Below are positions 43,588 through 54,526 of a stretch of 64,000 nt of DNA, piece after piece. The notes below the pieces were generated by a model. It saw only the letters and a list, made by a program, of their open reading frames with translations. It searched no databases and had not been told where the DNA came from. This DNA is from Pseudomonas alkylphenolica (GTDB taxonomy: Bacteria; Pseudomonadota; Gammaproteobacteria; Pseudomonadales; Pseudomonadaceae): assembly GCF_000746525.1 (NCBI RefSeq), contig NZ_CP009048.1, positions 1,276,501 through 1,340,500 of the forward strand. Reading direction: 5' to 3'. The position numbers were made by a program, and so were the translations under genes. Position 1 is the stretch's first letter. Every line of letters starts with the position of its first letter.

Positions 43588-44262
43588 TCAGTCGTTGCGT
43601 GAGCCGCCGTAGTAGGCGCAACCGCGCAGGGTCTGGCCGTTCACTCGCAGCTCGGCGCTCAGGTGGCTGACTGCACCACTCATGGTGTCGACGCAGCGTT
43701 GCGGAGCGACCCAGAGATCGACACGCTGACCGTTGGCTTCGGTGCTGAGGCTGAAGCGTCCATCAGGCAATTGTTCTTCCAGGAACGGCACGGCCAGTTC
43801 CGGCACGCCCGGGCGCGTCAGGACCATGCCCTTACCGCTGGCCTTGAGGTCCCAGTCCGGCTCGTTGCCGTGTGCACGCACGGTCAGGCGCTTGAAGTTG
43901 GGATCACTGCAGGCGCTGCTGGAGTTCTCGACCCGATACAGGCGCTGGACATTCAATTGCCCGTCGCTGCCGGCTTTCTGGCCGGCGGAAAGGTTACCGC
44001 TGATGTCCGCGAACAGCGTGCCCGGTTCGCCAGCCAGGGCGGCGGCTTCCTGCAACACACCGGTATTGCCGCTATCGAAGACGGCAAAATGGCGATTTTC
44101 TGTACATGGCTTGAACAACAGCTGGCCGCCCTTGGCAGTCAATTCGCCCTGCATCCGGGTCATGCCTGCGGTAGAGGCTGCCTGCGGTTTTTCCGCCAGC
44201 ATCTGGCAGCCGGCGAACAGCGGCAACAGGGCGACAAGCAACAACGAAGGGGCGGCACGCAT
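43588..44262 (-). CDS. COG3650-like periplasmic lipoprotein
   Basis: The 224-residue product has a lipoprotein signal (LLPLFAGC) and a C-terminal domain with HGNEPDWDLKAS, the pattern of COG3650/META-type heat-shock lipoproteins. Four cysteines in the mature part may form disulfides. The start was set at MRAAPSLL just before the signal. Function unknown. Confidence 0.75.
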   Translation of the reverse strand: MRAAPSLLLVALLPLFAGCQMLAEKPQAASTAGMTRMQGELTAKGGQLLFKPCTENRHFAVFDSGNTGVLQEAAALAGEPGTLFADISGNLSAGQKAGSDGQLNVQRLYRVENSSSACSDPNFKRLTVRAHGNEPDWDLKASGKGMVLTRPGVPELAVPFLEEQLPDGRFSLSTEANGQRVDLWVAPQRCVDTMSGAVSHLSAELRVNGQTLRGCAYYGGSRND

Positions 44263-44332
44263 CAAGCAAACTCCAGGGTCTCTACCGAAAGGTGCCGCCA
44301 CGTTACGCAGGCTGGACGCCGATCACAAGGCC

Positions 44333-44932
44333 TCAGCCGACATGATAGGTCTGGCCGGTTTGCAGGCCCTCGACGCTCTTGGCATAGGCCAGCGCCACAT
44401 CCGCCGCCGGTACCGGTTTGAACCCGCGGAAATACGGGGCGTAGGCCGGCATGGCTTCGACCAGTACGTTGGGGCTGATCGAGTTGACCCGCAGGCCACG
44501 GGGTAACTCGATGGCTGCCGCTTTGACGAAGGCATCAATGGCGCCGTTGACCAGGCTGGCCGAGGCGCCGGTACGGATCGGGTCGTGGCTGGTGATGCCA
44601 GTGGTGAAGGTGAACGAGCCACCGTCGTTGATGAACTCGCGACCGATCAGCAGCAGGTTGACCTGGCCCATGAGCTTGTCGTTCAGGCCCAGGGCAAAGT
44701 GTTCTGCAGTCATCTCGTCCAGCGGCGCGAAGGTGACATTACCGGCTGCGCAGACCAGGGCATCGAAACGCCCGGTTTTTTCGAACAGGCGGCGAATCGA
44801 GGCGCTGTCGCTGATATCCACTTGATAGTCGCCGCTGCTGCGGCCGATGCGCACCACTTCATGACGTTGCTCCAGCTCTTTGGCTACCGCCGAACCGATG
44901 GTGCCGTTGGCGCCGATCAACAGGATTTTCAT
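44333..44932 (-). CDS. Short-chain dehydrogenase/reductase, atypical active site
   Basis: The 199-residue protein has the NAD(P)-binding GANGTIGSA motif at its N-terminus and the NAG-like CAAGN. The usual YxxxK catalytic pair is not visible; the corresponding position reads GASASLVNGAIDAFVKA. It may be an atypical reductase or a regulatory NAD(P)-binding protein. The start was set at MKILLIGANG. It is divergent from a LysR regulator 108 bp away, which probably controls it. Confidence 0.85.
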   Translation of the reverse strand: MKILLIGANGTIGSAVAKELEQRHEVVRIGRSSGDYQVDISDSASIRRLFEKTGRFDALVCAAGNVTFAPLDEMTAEHFALGLNDKLMGQVNLLLIGREFINDGGSFTFTTGITSHDPIRTGASASLVNGAIDAFVKAAAIELPRGLRVNSISPNVLVEAMPAYAPYFRGFKPVPAADVALAYAKSVEGLQTGQTYHVG

Positions 44933-45040
44933 TGAACCGTTCCTCACAGGTTGTTGGGGACAAGGCTCAAGTCTAGGGTGGATTTTTTTGCGGATAAGCG
45001 TGCTAATAGGCAACCTTTGGTTTTCATCTGGAAACAATCA

Positions 45041-45949
45041 ATGAGCGACCTGGATGATCTGGCGGCCTTCGCCGTGTTGATGGATGTCGGCAGCTTCACC
45101 CAGGCCGCGCAACAACTGGGGTGGAGCAAGGGGCAGCTGTCCAAGCGCATCAGTGCTTTGGAGGCCAGTCATTCGGTAAAGCTGCTGCACCGCACCACGC
45201 GGCGTCTGAGTTTGACCGCAGCGGGTGCCATGTTGCTGCCCCAGGCCCAGGCATTGGTGCGGCAAATGGAGGGGGCGCGTCAGACTTTGGCCATGCTCAA
45301 GGACGAACTGGCTGGCCCGGTGCGCATCACCGTACCGGTGTCGCTAGGCGAGACCTTCTTCGAAGGCTTGCTGCTGGAGTTCGCCGTCGACTATCCGGAT
45401 CTGCAGGTGGAACTGGAGCTGAACAATGGCTACCGGGATCTGTTGGCGGAGGGCTTCGATCTGGCGATTCGCACCGAGGTCCAGGACGATGCACGATTGG
45501 TTGCGCGCCCGCTGTTGGCCATGCAGGAACTGACCTGCGCCAGCCCTGCCTATCTGCAGCGCCAGGGCGAACCGCACATGCCAGCTGAATTGAGCGCTCA
45601 TCGCTGTTTGCTCAACAGCCACTACAGTGGGCGGGAAGAATGGTTGTATCACCACCAGCATGAGCTGCTGCGGGTGCAGGTCGCCGGCAGCTTTGCCAGC
45701 AATCACTACAGCCTGCTGAAGAAAGCTGCATTGCTCGGCACCGGCATCGCCAGGCTACCTTCCTACATGGTGCATGCGGAGCTTGCCGACGGCCGCTTGC
45801 AGTGGTTGCTGCGTGACTACCAGACCCGCAGTGTGCCGTTGTTTCTGGTGCATCCGTATCAGGGCCGGATGCCCAGAAGAGTCCAGGTACTGGCCGACTA
45901 CCTGCTGCGCTGGTTCAAGCGCAGCAGCCAGGCGTTGCAGACGCTGTAG
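45041..45949 (+). CDS. LysR-family transcriptional regulator
   Basis: The 302-residue protein has an N-terminal winged helix (about 1-60, FAVLMDVGSFTQAAQQLGWS) and a substrate-binding domain. It is transcribed away from the SDR gene, the usual layout for LysR control of a neighbour. The start was set at MSDLDDLAAF; the inducer is unknown. Confidence 0.9.
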   Translation: MSDLDDLAAFAVLMDVGSFTQAAQQLGWSKGQLSKRISALEASHSVKLLHRTTRRLSLTAAGAMLLPQAQALVRQMEGARQTLAMLKDELAGPVRITVPVSLGETFFEGLLLEFAVDYPDLQVELELNNGYRDLLAEGFDLAIRTEVQDDARLVARPLLAMQELTCASPAYLQRQGEPHMPAELSAHRCLLNSHYSGREEWLYHHQHELLRVQVAGSFASNHYSLLKKAALLGTGIARLPSYMVHAELADGRLQWLLRDYQTRSVPLFLVHPYQGRMPRRVQVLADYLLRWFKRSSQALQTL

Positions 45950-45952
45950 GGA

Positions 45953-46198
45953 TTACATCTTGTTGTCGTGCTTTTCACCTTTCATCATTTTGTCGTCTTT
46001 GCCCATCATGTTTTTGTCCATCTTGTCTTTGCTCATGTCCATCTTGTCGTCGGCCATGTGCTTATCCATTTTCATGTCCTTTTCCATGCTGGCTTCCTTG
46101 TCCATTTTCATGTCTTGGGCGGCATGCACGGTCGGCAGGAAGGCCAGGCTCGAACCGAGGCTGAGGATGAGGGCGGCGGCGCCGATGGTTTTGTTCAT
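45953..46198 (-). CDS. Exported Met/Lys/Asp-repeat peptide
   Basis: The 81-residue product has a signal peptide (about 1-26, ending VHA) and a mature part made almost only of Met, Lys and Asp in MDKxM-type repeats. Methionine-rich periplasmic peptides can bind copper or silver; acidic Lys-rich repeats may instead give a disordered stress protein. The start was set at MNKTIGAAAL. It lies downstream of livF but behind a terminator. Confidence 0.75.
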   Translation of the reverse strand: MNKTIGAAALILSLGSSLAFLPTVHAAQDMKMDKEASMEKDMKMDKHMADDKMDMSKDKMDKNMMGKDDKMMKGEKHDNKM

Positions 46199-46291
46199 GG
46201 TGGGACTCCAGTAGGTTAGAAGGGCGAGTGCCACTGGCTGTGGCTCACCTGCAGCACTAGAGTCCGCTGCCCGGGAGGCGTTACAGCGGGC

Positions 46292-46319
46292 AAGAAAAAA
46301 GGCCCGTAGGCCTTTTTTC
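46292..46319. terminator. Bidirectional intrinsic terminator after livF
   Basis: The stem aaggcc/ggcctt extends through aaaaaggcccgtaggccttttt, giving a U-tail on both strands. It separates livF from the Met-rich peptide gene. Confidence 0.85.
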
Positions 46320-46336
46320 GATTGCGCTGCAGAAGG

Positions 46337-47038
46337 TCAACCGCCCAGGTAGGCGTCGCGGACCTTGGGATCGGTCAGCAGTGCTTCCCCGGTGCCCTGC
46401 ATCACCACCCGGCCGTTTTCCAGCACATAGGCACGGTCGGCGACTTTCAGGGCCTGGTTGGCGTTCTGCTCGACCAGGAACACCGTCACGCCATCACGCC
46501 GCAGTTGCTCGATGATGTCGAAGATCTGCTGGATGATGATCGGTGCCAGGCCCAGCGACGGCTCGTCCAGCAACAGTAGCTTGGGCTTGCTCATCAGCGC
46601 CCGGCCAATCGCGAGCATTTGCTGCTCGCCACCGGACATGGTGCCGCCACGCTGGCTAAAGCGCTCTTTCAAGCGTGGGAACAGTTGCAGGACTTTGTCC
46701 ATCTGCTCCTGATAGTCGCCCTTGTTGGTGAAGAAGCCGCCCATGGCCAGGTTCTCTTCCACGGTCAGGCGGGCGAACACCCGGCGACCTTCAGGAACCA
46801 CGGCAATGCTCTTGCGCATGATGTGCGAGGAGGGCTGGCCGACCAGCTCTTCACCCAGGTACTTGATGCTGCCGCTGTGAGCCTGGGGCGAACCGCACAG
46901 GGTCATCAGCAGGGTCGACTTGCCGGCGCCGTTGGCGCCGATCAGGGTGACGATCTCGCCCTGGCGGATCTCGACGTTGACGCTGTGCAGCGCCTGGATC
47001 TTGCCGTAGAACGTGGAAACGTTTTCGAACTGCAGCAT
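46337..47038 (-). CDS. livF: Branched-chain amino acid ABC transporter ATPase LivF/BraG
   Basis: The 233-residue ATPase has Walker A (GANGAGKSTL), the signature MSGGEQQ and Walker B (LLLLDEPSLGL). It is the last gene of the liv/bra operon and overlaps nothing downstream. The livG stop and this start are directly adjacent. Confidence 0.95.
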   Translation of the reverse strand: MLQFENVSTFYGKIQALHSVNVEIRQGEIVTLIGANGAGKSTLLMTLCGSPQAHSGSIKYLGEELVGQPSSHIMRKSIAVVPEGRRVFARLTVEENLAMGGFFTNKGDYQEQMDKVLQLFPRLKERFSQRGGTMSGGEQQMLAIGRALMSKPKLLLLDEPSLGLAPIIIQQIFDIIEQLRRDGVTVFLVEQNANQALKVADRAYVLENGRVVMQGTGEALLTDPKVRDAYLGG

Positions 47039-47802
47039 TTACGCTTCCCCCAGGTAAGCTTTGATCACATCAGGGTTGTCGCGGATCTGCTCCGGCGTAC
47101 CGTCGGCCAGGGGAGTGCCCTGGTTGATCACGACGATATGGTCGGAGATGCTCATGACCAGCTTCATGTCGTGCTCGATCAGCAGCACCGTGACGTTGTG
47201 CTCTTCGCGCAACAGGCTGATCAGCGCCTTGAGGTCTTCGGTCTCTTTCGGGTTCAGGCCGGCCGCCGGTTCGTCGAGCATGATGATCCGTGGGCGGGTC
47301 ATCATGCAGCGGGCGATTTCCAGGCGACGTTGCTGGCCGTAGGCAAGCGTGCCGGCTGGACGGTTGGCGAACTCGAGCAGGTTGACCTTCTCCAGCCAGT
47401 ACCGTGCGTACTCTTTCGCTTCGTGTTCACTGCGGCGGAAGGACGGGGTCTTGAGCAGGCCGGCGAGGAAGTTGGTATTCAGGTGCCGGTGCTGGGCGAT
47501 CAGCAGGTTCTCCAGCGCGGTCATTTCCTTGAACAGGCGCACGTTCTGGAAGGTCCGCACCACGCCCTTGCGGGCGATCTCGTGACCGGCCAGGCCCTGG
47601 ATCGGTTGACCATCGAGCAAGATAGTGCCGTCACTGGGCTTGTAGAAGCCGGTCAGGCAGTTGAACACCGTAGTCTTGCCGGCACCGTTGGGGCCGATCA
47701 ACGCCACGACCTGTTTTTCCTTGACGGTCAGGGCCACGCCGTTGACCGCCAACAAGCCGCCGAAGCGCATGCTCAGGCCGCTGACTTGCAGAATTTCGCG
47801 GC

Positions 47803-47806
<4 letters not shown>
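47039..47806 (-). CDS. livG: Branched-chain amino acid ABC transporter ATPase LivG/BraF
   Basis: The 255-residue ATPase has Walker A (GPNGAGKTT), the YGQQRRLEI signature and Walker B ([11 protein letters not shown]). It pairs with LivF to energise the transporter. Its start overlaps the livM stop by 4 bp. Confidence 0.95.
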
Positions 47807-49055
<1,249 letters not shown>

Positions 49056-49059
<4 letters not shown>

Positions 49060-49979
49060 ACTTTTTCAACCTCCGGACGGCCGAGGATGCCGGTCGGACG
49101 GAACAACAGCACCAGAACCAAAAGACCGAAGGCCACCACGTCCTTGTACTGGTCGCCGAAGATGTCGGCGCCAAAGGCTTCAGCCACCCCCAGCACCAGC
49201 CCGCCGAGCATCGCGCCCGGAATACTGCCGATGCCGCCCAGCACCGCCGCGGTGAAGGCTTTCAGGCCTACCAGGAATCCGGCGTTGGGGTTGATCACGC
49301 CGTACTGCATGCTCAGCAGTACCGCCGCCACAGCCGCCAGAGCGGCACCGATGACGAAGGTCAGGGCGATGATGTTGTTGGTGTTGATACCCAGCAGGTT
49401 GGCCATCTTGATGTCTTCGGCGCAGGCGCGGCAGGCGCGGCCCAGGCGGGAACGGGAGATGAACAGGGTCAAACCGGTCATGGCCACTAGCGTGACGACG
49501 AAAACCAGGATCTGCATGTAAGAGATCAGCACTTCCTCTGCGCCGCCTGGGCCGAAGGAGATACTCCCCGGGATCAGGTTGGGGATGGACTTGTCCTTGG
49601 AGTCCTGGGATAGCAATACGGTGTTCTGCAGGAAAATCGACATACCGATGGCAGAAATCAGCGGGATCAACCGGTTGCTGTTACGCAAGGGGCGGTAGGC
49701 GACCCGTTCGATACTGTAGCCATAGGCACTGGTTACGAAGATCGTGGCGACGAAGGCGACGGTCATCAATATCGGCAGTGAATCGATACCCATCATGGCC
49801 AGCCCGGCAAGGGCAATGAAGGCCACGTAGGAACCGATCATGTAAACCTCGCCATGGGCGAAGTTGATCATTCCAATGATGCCGTAAACCATTGTGTAGC
49901 CAATGGCTATCAAGGCATAGGTGCTGCCAATGGTCAGACCATTAACCAGCTGTTGGAAGAAGTGATAGATCTCAGGCAT
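49056..49979 (-). CDS. livH: Branched-chain amino acid ABC transporter permease LivH/BraD
   Basis: The 307-residue permease has about eight membrane segments and the motif [20 protein letters not shown]. It is the first gene of the permease-ATPase block and forms the channel with LivM. A 228-bp gap with a terminator-like hairpin separates it from the binding-protein gene. Confidence 0.95.
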
Positions 49980-50159
49980 TACAGCGCTCCTAAAAACCTG
50001 ATACGCATTTCACTGGTGGGGCTGCCCCCGGCCTGGCCTTGTGGTCTTGAGCCACTTCGACACCGGCAACTGCCAGCGAACCGCTGGTGACGGTTTTAAG
50101 ATTTTCAGGTGAACCTGCTCCCGGATCGCGGGAATCAGGCCCATGAACCTCGTAAAACA

Positions 50160-50185
50160 AAGCCCACTGCTCGCACAGTGGGCTT
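50160..50185 (-). terminator. Attenuating hairpin between braC and livH
   Basis: The stem agcccactg ... cagtgggct lies just after the binding-protein stop. It probably ends most braC transcripts and so keeps the binding protein in excess over the membrane components. Confidence 0.75.
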
Positions 50186-50207
50186 GTAGTCATGTAGTCA
50201 GACGGGA

Positions 50208-51335
50208 TTACTGAGGGGAAACTTCGGTTTTAGGTTTGCCGAAATGCCATTCGTAGACCACGAATTTGAAGTCTTTCAGGTCGCCCTTGTCGTCGTACGA
50301 CAGGTCGCCAGTCGGGGTCTTGAAGGTACCGGCGTGAATGGCTGAAGCCACTTTGTCGGTGTCTTCGGATTTGGCAGACTTGATGCCCTCGGCGATCAGC
50401 TGGACAGCGGAGTAGGCCGGGAACACGAACGGGCCGCTCGGGTCCTTGCCATCGGCCTTGATGGCGTCAACGATTGCCTTGTTCGCAGGATCGGCGTCGA
50501 ACGACTTCGGCAGGGTTACCAGCAGGCCTTCGGAGGCGTTCTGGGCGATTTGCGAGATCGAGTCGTTACCGACACCTTCTGGGCCCATGAACTTGGCTTT
50601 CAGGCCTTTTTCCTGGGCTTGGCGCAGGATCAGGCCCAGCTCTGGGTGGTAGCCGCCGTAGTAGACGAAGTCGACGTTGGCTTGCTTGAGCTTCTGGATG
50701 ATCGAGGAGAAGTCTTTGTCACCGGCGTTCAGGCCTTCGAAGACGGCAACCTTGGTGCCTTTGCCTTCCAGGGTCTGCTTGACCGCGGTGGCGATGCCTT
50801 CACCGTATTGCTGCTTGTCGTGCAGGACGGCAACCACTTTCGGTTTGACGTGGTCGGCGATGTAGTTACCGGCGGCTGGACCCTGGGCGCTGTCCAGGCC
50901 AATGGTGCGGAAGACCAGTTTGTAACCGCGGCTGGTGATTTCCGGGCTGGTGGCAGCCGGGGTGATCATGATCACGCCTTCGTCTTCATAAATGTCGGAG
51001 GCGGGCTGGGTGGAGCTGGAGCACAGGTGGCCGACTACGTATTTGACGCCGTCGTTGACCACTTTGTTGGCTACGGCTACGGCCTGTTTAGGGTCGCAGG
51101 CATCGTCGTATTCTTTGGCTTCAAGCATCTTGCCGTCAACGCCGCCCTTGGCGTTGATGTCTTTGATCGCCTGCTTTGCACCGACGAACTGCATGTCGCC
51201 GTACTGAGTAACCGGACCGGTTTTCGGGCCGGCGATGCCGATCTTGATGGTATCGGCTGCAAACGAATGGCTGGCAACCCCGGCCAGTACCATTGCGGCA
51301 AACAGCTTGGAAATCTGCTTAGTAGCCTTACTCAT
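50208..51335 (-). CDS. braC: Branched-chain amino acid binding protein LivK/BraC
   Basis: The 375-residue periplasmic binding protein has a signal peptide (about 1-26, ending HSFA) and the type 1 SBP fold, with motifs IGIAGPKTGPVTQYGDMQ and VGHLCSSSTQPA. It supplies leucine, isoleucine, valine and perhaps alanine to LivHM. The long upstream region is described separately. Confidence 0.95.
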   Translation of the reverse strand: MSKATKQISKLFAAMVLAGVASHSFAADTIKIGIAGPKTGPVTQYGDMQFVGAKQAIKDINAKGGVDGKMLEAKEYDDACDPKQAVAVANKVVNDGVKYVVGHLCSSSTQPASDIYEDEGVIMITPAATSPEITSRGYKLVFRTIGLDSAQGPAAGNYIADHVKPKVVAVLHDKQQYGEGIATAVKQTLEGKGTKVAVFEGLNAGDKDFSSIIQKLKQANVDFVYYGGYHPELGLILRQAQEKGLKAKFMGPEGVGNDSISQIAQNASEGLLVTLPKSFDADPANKAIVDAIKADGKDPSGPFVFPAYSAVQLIAEGIKSAKSEDTDKVASAIHAGTFKTPTGDLSYDDKGDLKDFKFVVYEWHFGKPKTEVSPQ

Positions 51336-51656
51336 AGTGCTCCACTCATTCTGTTGTAATTTTTATAGTCCTGCGGCCAGAGCTTGAGGACCGGAGTGCT
51401 CCGATTTTGCCCTGGCAACTGTACCGGTACAGTGTAGAGCGCTGCTTCGTCGCTTGAAAAGCAGGCCCGCTGGGGCAAATTCGGCGCGTGTCGCTTAATT
51501 GACAGAAACTTACAAGAAAGCGGCTTGGTCTTGCCCTGATTCCCGTGGCAATCCTTCGCTTTCAAGTCCTTTTCGATCAATTACTTATTTGAAACCGGGT
51601 TTTTCTGCAAAAATACCGACCTCTTACAGTAGTCGAATTATTTCTGGCAGGAACCC
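51336..51656. other. Divergent promoter region of braC and a DUF2288 gene
   Basis: The 321-bp gap holds no gene. It contains a perfect 16-bp palindrome (actgtaccggtacagt) at 51418-51433, 83 bp upstream of the braC start, which is the best operator candidate. Confidence 0.5.
51418..51433. promoter_or_regulatory. Perfect palindrome upstream of braC
   Basis: The sequence actgtaccggtacagt is fully symmetrical. The spacing (ctgt-n6-acag) does not fit LexA. The binding regulator is unknown. Confidence 0.45.
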
Positions 51657-51962
51657 ATGACTGATCAACCAAGCACCCTCTATGCCAAACTGCTCGGCGA
51701 GACCGCAGTAATCGAGTGGAAAGCCCTGGAGCGTTTTTGGGCCAAAGGTGACCTGATTTGGGTCAGCGAGCACCTGGACCTGATCGAAGTTGCACAGGCA
51801 ATGGCCGAGAACCGCAGCGAAACCTTCGCTGCATGGCGCAATGCTGGCACTGTTGGCCCGCTGTCTGCCGAGCAAGCGCTAGACCTTCAGAGCCGCGATC
51901 CAGAGATCTGGGCGGTGGTGGTTTCGCCGTTTATTGTGATTCAGGAAAAGAAAAAAGCCTGA
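51657..51962 (+). CDS. DUF2288 family protein
   Basis: The 101-residue soluble product has the family core AKLLGETAVIEWKALERFWAKG (key residues W18 and W28) and WVVVSPFIVIQ-like end (here AVVVSPFIVIQEKKK). Function unknown. An ATG preceded by GGCAGGA was chosen. Confidence 0.8.
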   Translation: MTDQPSTLYAKLLGETAVIEWKALERFWAKGDLIWVSEHLDLIEVAQAMAENRSETFAAWRNAGTVGPLSAEQALDLQSRDPEIWAVVVSPFIVIQEKKKA

Positions 51963-52078
51963 GCGCGCCCCAGATTGGTGCGTGAAAACAAGCAGCGAGG
52001 AGATTTTGGTGCGCGGGACTGTTCAGCGAGGGTGGCTGTTGGTAACAGTTGAGTGTGCTTAACGTTAACGGTAACAGA

Positions 52079-52136
52079 TCGCGGGGCAAGCCCGCTCCCA
52101 CAGGATTACCTGTAGGAGCGGGCTTGCCCCGCGATG
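52079..52136. repeat. Paired REP element
   Basis: Inverted copies (gcggggcaagcccgctccca and the reverse) lie between the DUF2288 gene and the tubulin-like gene. Confidence 0.9.
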
Positions 52137-52143
52137 CTTCTGA

Positions 52144-54327
52144 TCAGTAATCCACTTTTCCAGTATGACTGTTCAGCGAAATCACCCGGGTCTTGCCGAT
52201 CCGGTGACGGAAGATTTCGCGCAGGTACTTCACTGCCTTCTTCACGCATTCGCGCGACAGTCGAATGTCATTGATCGAGACGAACTTGCTCTTGTCGTTG
52301 ATCAGCTCGCGGTACTTCTTCTCGTACATCGGCTTTATCGCGTACCAGTTGGTATCGAGGATTTTCGCCGGGTTTTCGAATTCATTGAGCAGATCATCGA
52401 TGCGTTCTTCATCGAAGGTATCGCTGGTGATGAACTCCAGGATGGCGTTGTCCAGGGTGTCGTCGAAACGGTACGGGTTACGCGCAAAGCAGCGCTTGAT
52501 GAAGGCCACGATCAAGGTCAGGAAGTCGTCCGACAGGCATGGGCTCTTGGCGATCAAGGTAGTCAGCGACAGGTTCGCCGAAGCGCCGATCACCAGGGCA
52601 TAGCGCTTGAGGGTGGTGTTGGGGAACAGGCTGTTGAGGTGGGTCTTGAGCCGGTTCAGGTCCATGTACGAGAGTTTGTAGTCCTTGGGCAGGGAGACGA
52701 TCGACACCACCGACGAACAGTTCTTGAAGAAGTGCAGGTCGTGCAGGGCCGCCGCGTCATAACCGGAGGCCTTGTACTGTTCCAGCGCTGCGCGATAGCG
52801 CTTGGACTCGATCGGCAACAGGCTGATGCCTTCGATCGCCTGGGTCACCTTGTTGAAGTGCGGCAGGTCGATGGAGCGGAAGAACAGGTCGTCGATGTTC
52901 AGACGCGGCTGGTCCTTCTCGAACACTTTGAATTTATCCGAATTCGGTGACGGCTGTTCCGGTACTACGGACTCCGCGTAGGCAATGGCTACGGGGCCGG
53001 CCAGGCTCATGAACAGGTCGTTGGCATCCAGGCGAATGGTTTCGCCGATGTCGATGCCGGCACGACGGAAGTAGTTCTGGTCGTAGTCGGTAGTCACCGC
53101 CTGGGCGGTCAGGATGTTGAAGATCTGCTGGGAGATGTACTGGTTGGCGTGCTTTTCCATGGCATTGACATCAATGTTCTGGATGTTGCCGTCATCATTC
53201 TCTTCGGCGTAACGCATGATGTCGTTGGAAATCAGCATCATCGCGTTCCACGGGCGGATGCGCCCCATGACGCTGGCTTCGCTGCTGTCTTCATTGTCGA
53301 AGTTATAGGAGAAGTCCCATTCTTCGGACAGGTACTTGCACAACAGGCGTCCGGCGTTGATGTGCAAAGCCTCGGACATTTCGCTGCGGTGATCGGAAAT
53401 GTTCGGCAGTACGCAGATGCCGCTGGTGAAGATCGGTTCGAAGACGAACGAGTGTCCGCTCTTGCCGTCGTTTTCGTCGGCCGGCTTGGTGTCGAAGGTC
53501 TTGTTCATGTACGAGTACTGCTGGGCCAGGCCGAACTCCGAGGCCATGCCCGAACCGGTACCACCACCGGCGCTGAAAATGTAGAAGTACAACCGCGACT
53601 GGTTGGCCTTGATCCCGCAGGAGTCGATCAGATACGAGTGGATCAGTTTCCAGTCGGCGCTGGAAAAACGATGGGTTTCCTTGTTGAGGATGATCTTGGC
53701 CAGGTACTGGCCGAGGATCGGCGCGTTACCGGCGCCCCCGGCATGGACTTCCGAGAGGTCCATGATCTTCATCTTGCTGTAGTCGCGGATGAAGCCGCTT
53801 TTTTCACCCTTGCGCGAGAAGCGGATACGACCGGCAATGTCTTTGTCCAGGTCGCCCAGCATTACCAGCGGCTCAACCAGGAACACCGGCTTGCTGCCCT
53901 TGTTCTGTACCAGGCGCAGATTGTTGCGGATCCAGCGTGCGGGGCTGTAGGTGGGCTCGCTGCCGGTGCGGTCTTCGTTGTTGAATTCGTTGAGATAGAA
54001 GGTGCGGGCGTTGTATACAAGTTCGGCGACATCGAGGGCGATGTTCGAGCCGCAACGGCCCAGGCCGATCAGGCAGACCGACGGGAACTGCTGATCCAGG
54101 CGTAGCTGGCTATCGTCTTCGACGTGGACACTGGGCGGAAACACCAGATCACGCAGGCCGTCGAGGTTGTCGAGGATGCGCTGGATATCGGGCTCGGTGA
54201 AATACAGGTACTGCTGCGGGTTAAGCGTTCGCGGGCTGTAGAATTCTCTGGGCCCTGGAGCGCTGAACGCGGGAGTGGGTGAAGTCAGCTCGGAAACCGC
54301 GTTGGCAGAAGTAGTCTTGGAGGTCAT
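52144..54327 (-). CDS. Large tubulin/FtsZ-superfamily protein
   Basis: The 727-residue product has a tubulin-type GTP-binding domain: GLGRCGSN at 88-95 and the tubulin signature GGGTGSG at 254-260. It is much longer than FtsZ, with an extra C-terminal half of unknown fold. Family members of this type (Tubulin-like, PF13809 as I recall) are found scattered among bacteria and are not cell-division FtsZ. It may polymerise. No partner gene is adjacent. Confidence 0.8.
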   Translation of the reverse strand: MTSKTTSANAVSELTSPTPAFSAPGPREFYSPRTLNPQQYLYFTEPDIQRILDNLDGLRDLVFPPSVHVEDDSQLRLDQQFPSVCLIGLGRCGSNIALDVAELVYNARTFYLNEFNNEDRTGSEPTYSPARWIRNNLRLVQNKGSKPVFLVEPLVMLGDLDKDIAGRIRFSRKGEKSGFIRDYSKMKIMDLSEVHAGGAGNAPILGQYLAKIILNKETHRFSSADWKLIHSYLIDSCGIKANQSRLYFYIFSAGGGTGSGMASEFGLAQQYSYMNKTFDTKPADENDGKSGHSFVFEPIFTSGICVLPNISDHRSEMSEALHINAGRLLCKYLSEEWDFSYNFDNEDSSEASVMGRIRPWNAMMLISNDIMRYAEENDDGNIQNIDVNAMEKHANQYISQQIFNILTAQAVTTDYDQNYFRRAGIDIGETIRLDANDLFMSLAGPVAIAYAESVVPEQPSPNSDKFKVFEKDQPRLNIDDLFFRSIDLPHFNKVTQAIEGISLLPIESKRYRAALEQYKASGYDAAALHDLHFFKNCSSVVSIVSLPKDYKLSYMDLNRLKTHLNSLFPNTTLKRYALVIGASANLSLTTLIAKSPCLSDDFLTLIVAFIKRCFARNPYRFDDTLDNAILEFITSDTFDEERIDDLLNEFENPAKILDTNWYAIKPMYEKKYRELINDKSKFVSINDIRLSRECVKKAVKYLREIFRHRIGKTRVISLNSHTGKVDY

Positions 54328-54526
54328 TTTGCGCCATTTGCCTGGGGGTGGGTGGCTGTTCTAGTAGATATCATAGAGCCATCACTGGATAAGTTTCGCG
54401 ACTGTATCAGTGCGCATTTGGCGTGAGCGATAGGGGTCTGCCCTAGTGCTATAGGAGTTTTCCTTGCCACGCCTGCAAACTGAATCGTCCAATCTTTCAA
54501 CTTCTTTAATCTGCCTGGAGCTGTTC

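Noticed and set aside
51418..51433. LexA box
   Set aside because: The half-site spacing is 6 bp and not the 8 bp of the Pseudomonas ctgt-n8-acag site.
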